Source: Spirochaetes bacterium GWE1_32_154
Lineage (GTDB): Bacteria > Spirochaetota > GWE2-31-10
Direction of reading: 5' to 3'
Assembly (NCBI GenBank): GCA_001829315.1
Contig: MIAY01000028.1
Span: 39,038 to 103,037, forward strand
DNA length: 64,000 bases
Shown here: positions 62,796-64,000 of the stretch, piece by piece
Position numbering within the stretch: position 1 is the first letter of the stretch
Layout: the number at the start of each line of letters is the position of its first letter
Translations under genes and position numbers: made by a program
Notes under the pieces: model-generated
What the model was told of the DNA's origin: nothing
What the model saw: the letters and a program-made list of their open reading frames with translations, nothing else
Databases searched by the model: none

Positions 62796-63917
62796 ATCAT
62801 TTGCAGAATCTTTCGCAAAAACACTTTGTAGTTTTGCTGACATTCCGTTAATAGTGAAAGGTTTTTGTATGAAATTTAAGGTATTACTTAAAACACCGTT
62901 ATTCCCAATAATTTCTGCTGTATAGCCTGACATAAACATGATCAGAATCTGCGGATATTTCTTTTGAATATATTCAGCAATATCATTGCCATTCATACCG
63001 GGCATAATTACATCAGTTATAACAAGATCAATTTTTGAGTGTTTTTCATCAATTATAGTAATGGCATTTTCAGAACAGTCTGTTGCAATGACTGAATAAC
63101 CAAGCATTTGAAGCATTGATTGTGTTACATTGAGAAGCATTTGTTCATCTTCAACGATAAGAATTGTTTTGGTTTCATGAGCCGGGGGATTTTTTATTTT
63201 TTGTTTCTCCGTATGTAACGTAGTTGTATTTTCTGAAACAGGTATATAAATTTTAAATGTTGTCCCCTGATTAGTTGTTGTTTCAACATTGATAAACCCA
63301 TTGTTTTGTTTAACGATTCCATATACAGTTGATAACCCGAGCCCTGTCCCTTTTCCCGGTTCTTTTGTTGTGAAAAAAGGATCGAATATTTTTTTTATTA
63401 TATCACTTTTAATCCCTGATCCCGTATCACTAACTGATATCATAATAAATGTTCCTTCAATACATTCTGTATTTAAACATGCTTGTTCTTTTGTAAATTG
63501 CATAAGGGATGTTGTAATGGTGATAGAACCATTTTTTTTTATAGCATCTTGTGCATTAACGACAAGGTTTATAAGTATTTGATCAATTTGTGACGGGTCA
63601 ATTGTAATATATGATGCATCCGGTAAGGGGGTCCAGATCAATTCAATATTTTCTCTAATTAATCGTTTTAACATACATAATATATTTGTTATCGCCTGAT
63701 TAATATCAAGAAGTACCGGTGTTACATTTTGTTTTCGTGCAAATGTTAAGAGTTGACGGGTTAGTTCACTCGATCGTTTCGCTGCACTTTGTATTTGCAA
63801 TAACCGGTCTGTATTCACTTTATTTATATCTGAATCAATAAGTGCCATTTCAATTTGAGTGAAAATTATAGATAACATATTATTAAAATCATGTGCAATA
63901 CCACCGGCTAGTGTCAT
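62790..63917 (-). pseudogene. Hybrid histidine kinase, N-terminally truncated at its H-box
   Basis: The frame begins MTLAGGIAHDFNNML, exactly at the phosphorylation-site motif that sits about 295 residues into its paralog at 34336. It continues with a complete HATPase (GTGLGLSTVYG) and a receiver (DLVITDVIMPGMNG, FIQKPF). Sensor and PAS regions are absent; upstream is a stop codon and sequence of different composition from a different reading frame. No ribosome-binding site precedes the ATG. An insertion or recombination has removed the front of the gene. Without the beginning of the HisKA helix it is unlikely to work as a kinase. Confidence 0.75.
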
Positions 63918-63922
63918 GAATT

Positions 63923-64000
63923 CTAAATGGGTACATTATACTCGTCCCAGCCAAGCATTTTTCTCGCCTTGTTTATTTTCCTGAGAATGTCTTCTCCCTT
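63923..64000 (-). CDS. C-terminal end of an unidentified ORF, rest outside window
   Basis: From the window edge one minus-strand frame is open and ends at TAG 63923-63925, reading EDILRKINKARKMLGWDEYN near its end. It is clearly richer in G+C than its surroundings and stops six bases before the truncated kinase. The position and composition suggest the end of a mobile-element protein that broke the kinase, but 25 residues are too few to name it. Confidence 0.4.
   Translation of the reverse strand, partial: KGEDILRKINKARKMLGWDEYNVPI

Overview
The window is an AT-rich bacterial chromosome segment, roughly 30% G+C by eye, using the standard code with TGA as a stop. It has dense operons on both strands, many lipoproteins with loose lipoboxes ending in SC or GC, very large Ig-repeat surface proteins, an MAF/DUF115 glycosyltransferase-like protein and many c-di-GMP and two-component genes. 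Together these suggest a diderm, free-living anaerobe, most likely a spirochaete or a related phylum. That is an inference, because no rRNA or other marker gene lies in the window.

Layout. 1-5.5 kb: partial secreted protein, nitrilase-family hydrolase, small lipoprotein, PHP phosphoesterase, citrate synthase, DNA polymerase IV and small hypotheticals. 5.6-7.6 kb: phasin-like coiled coil plus a UbiB/ABC1 kinase. 7.8-25.3 kb: three giant surface proteins (2092, 1826 and about 1867 aa) built from Ig-like repeats. The first has a probable outer-membrane C-terminus; the other two are paralogous lipoproteins with IPT/TIG-like and propeller-like tails. 25.5-30.7 kb: CorA-like transporter with a DtxR-family regulator, then an opposing operon of flavin reductase, orphan sugar-binding protein, HAD phosphatase and glycerol-1-phosphate dehydrogenase. 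30.7-42.4 kb: a signalling cluster (MCP-like protein, EAL-CBS-GGDEF protein, three histidine kinases, a receiver) with one PflX-like radical SAM gene. 42.4-44.5 kb: repeats, a voltage-sensor-HAMP chimera and an attenuator leader. 44.5-46.3 kb: archaeal-type first two steps of aromatic amino-acid synthesis. 46.5-56.6 kb: degenerate cyclase, divergent polysaccharide deacetylase, PpiD/SurA-like chaperone, MAF protein and two MoeA proteins. 56.6-60.1 kb: lipoproteins and an Rpn-family transposase-nuclease between 101-bp direct repeats beside a truncated paralog. 60.3-64 kb: release factor 3, Nif3-like protein and a histidine kinase cut off at its H-box by unrelated sequence.

The strongest find is upstream of the archaeal-type aromatic pathway genes (44211-44491). 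A consensus-like promoter leads into a short ORF with FFW and YFYYFF runs, followed by two mutually exclusive terminator hairpins. This looks like a transcription attenuator sensing Phe, Tyr and Trp.

A family of short palindromic repeats built on GCTTCTTGCAAAAAT recurs between genes throughout. One copy carries a nested palindrome; another, in opposite orientation, is intact. No CRISPR array, rRNA or tRNA was seen.
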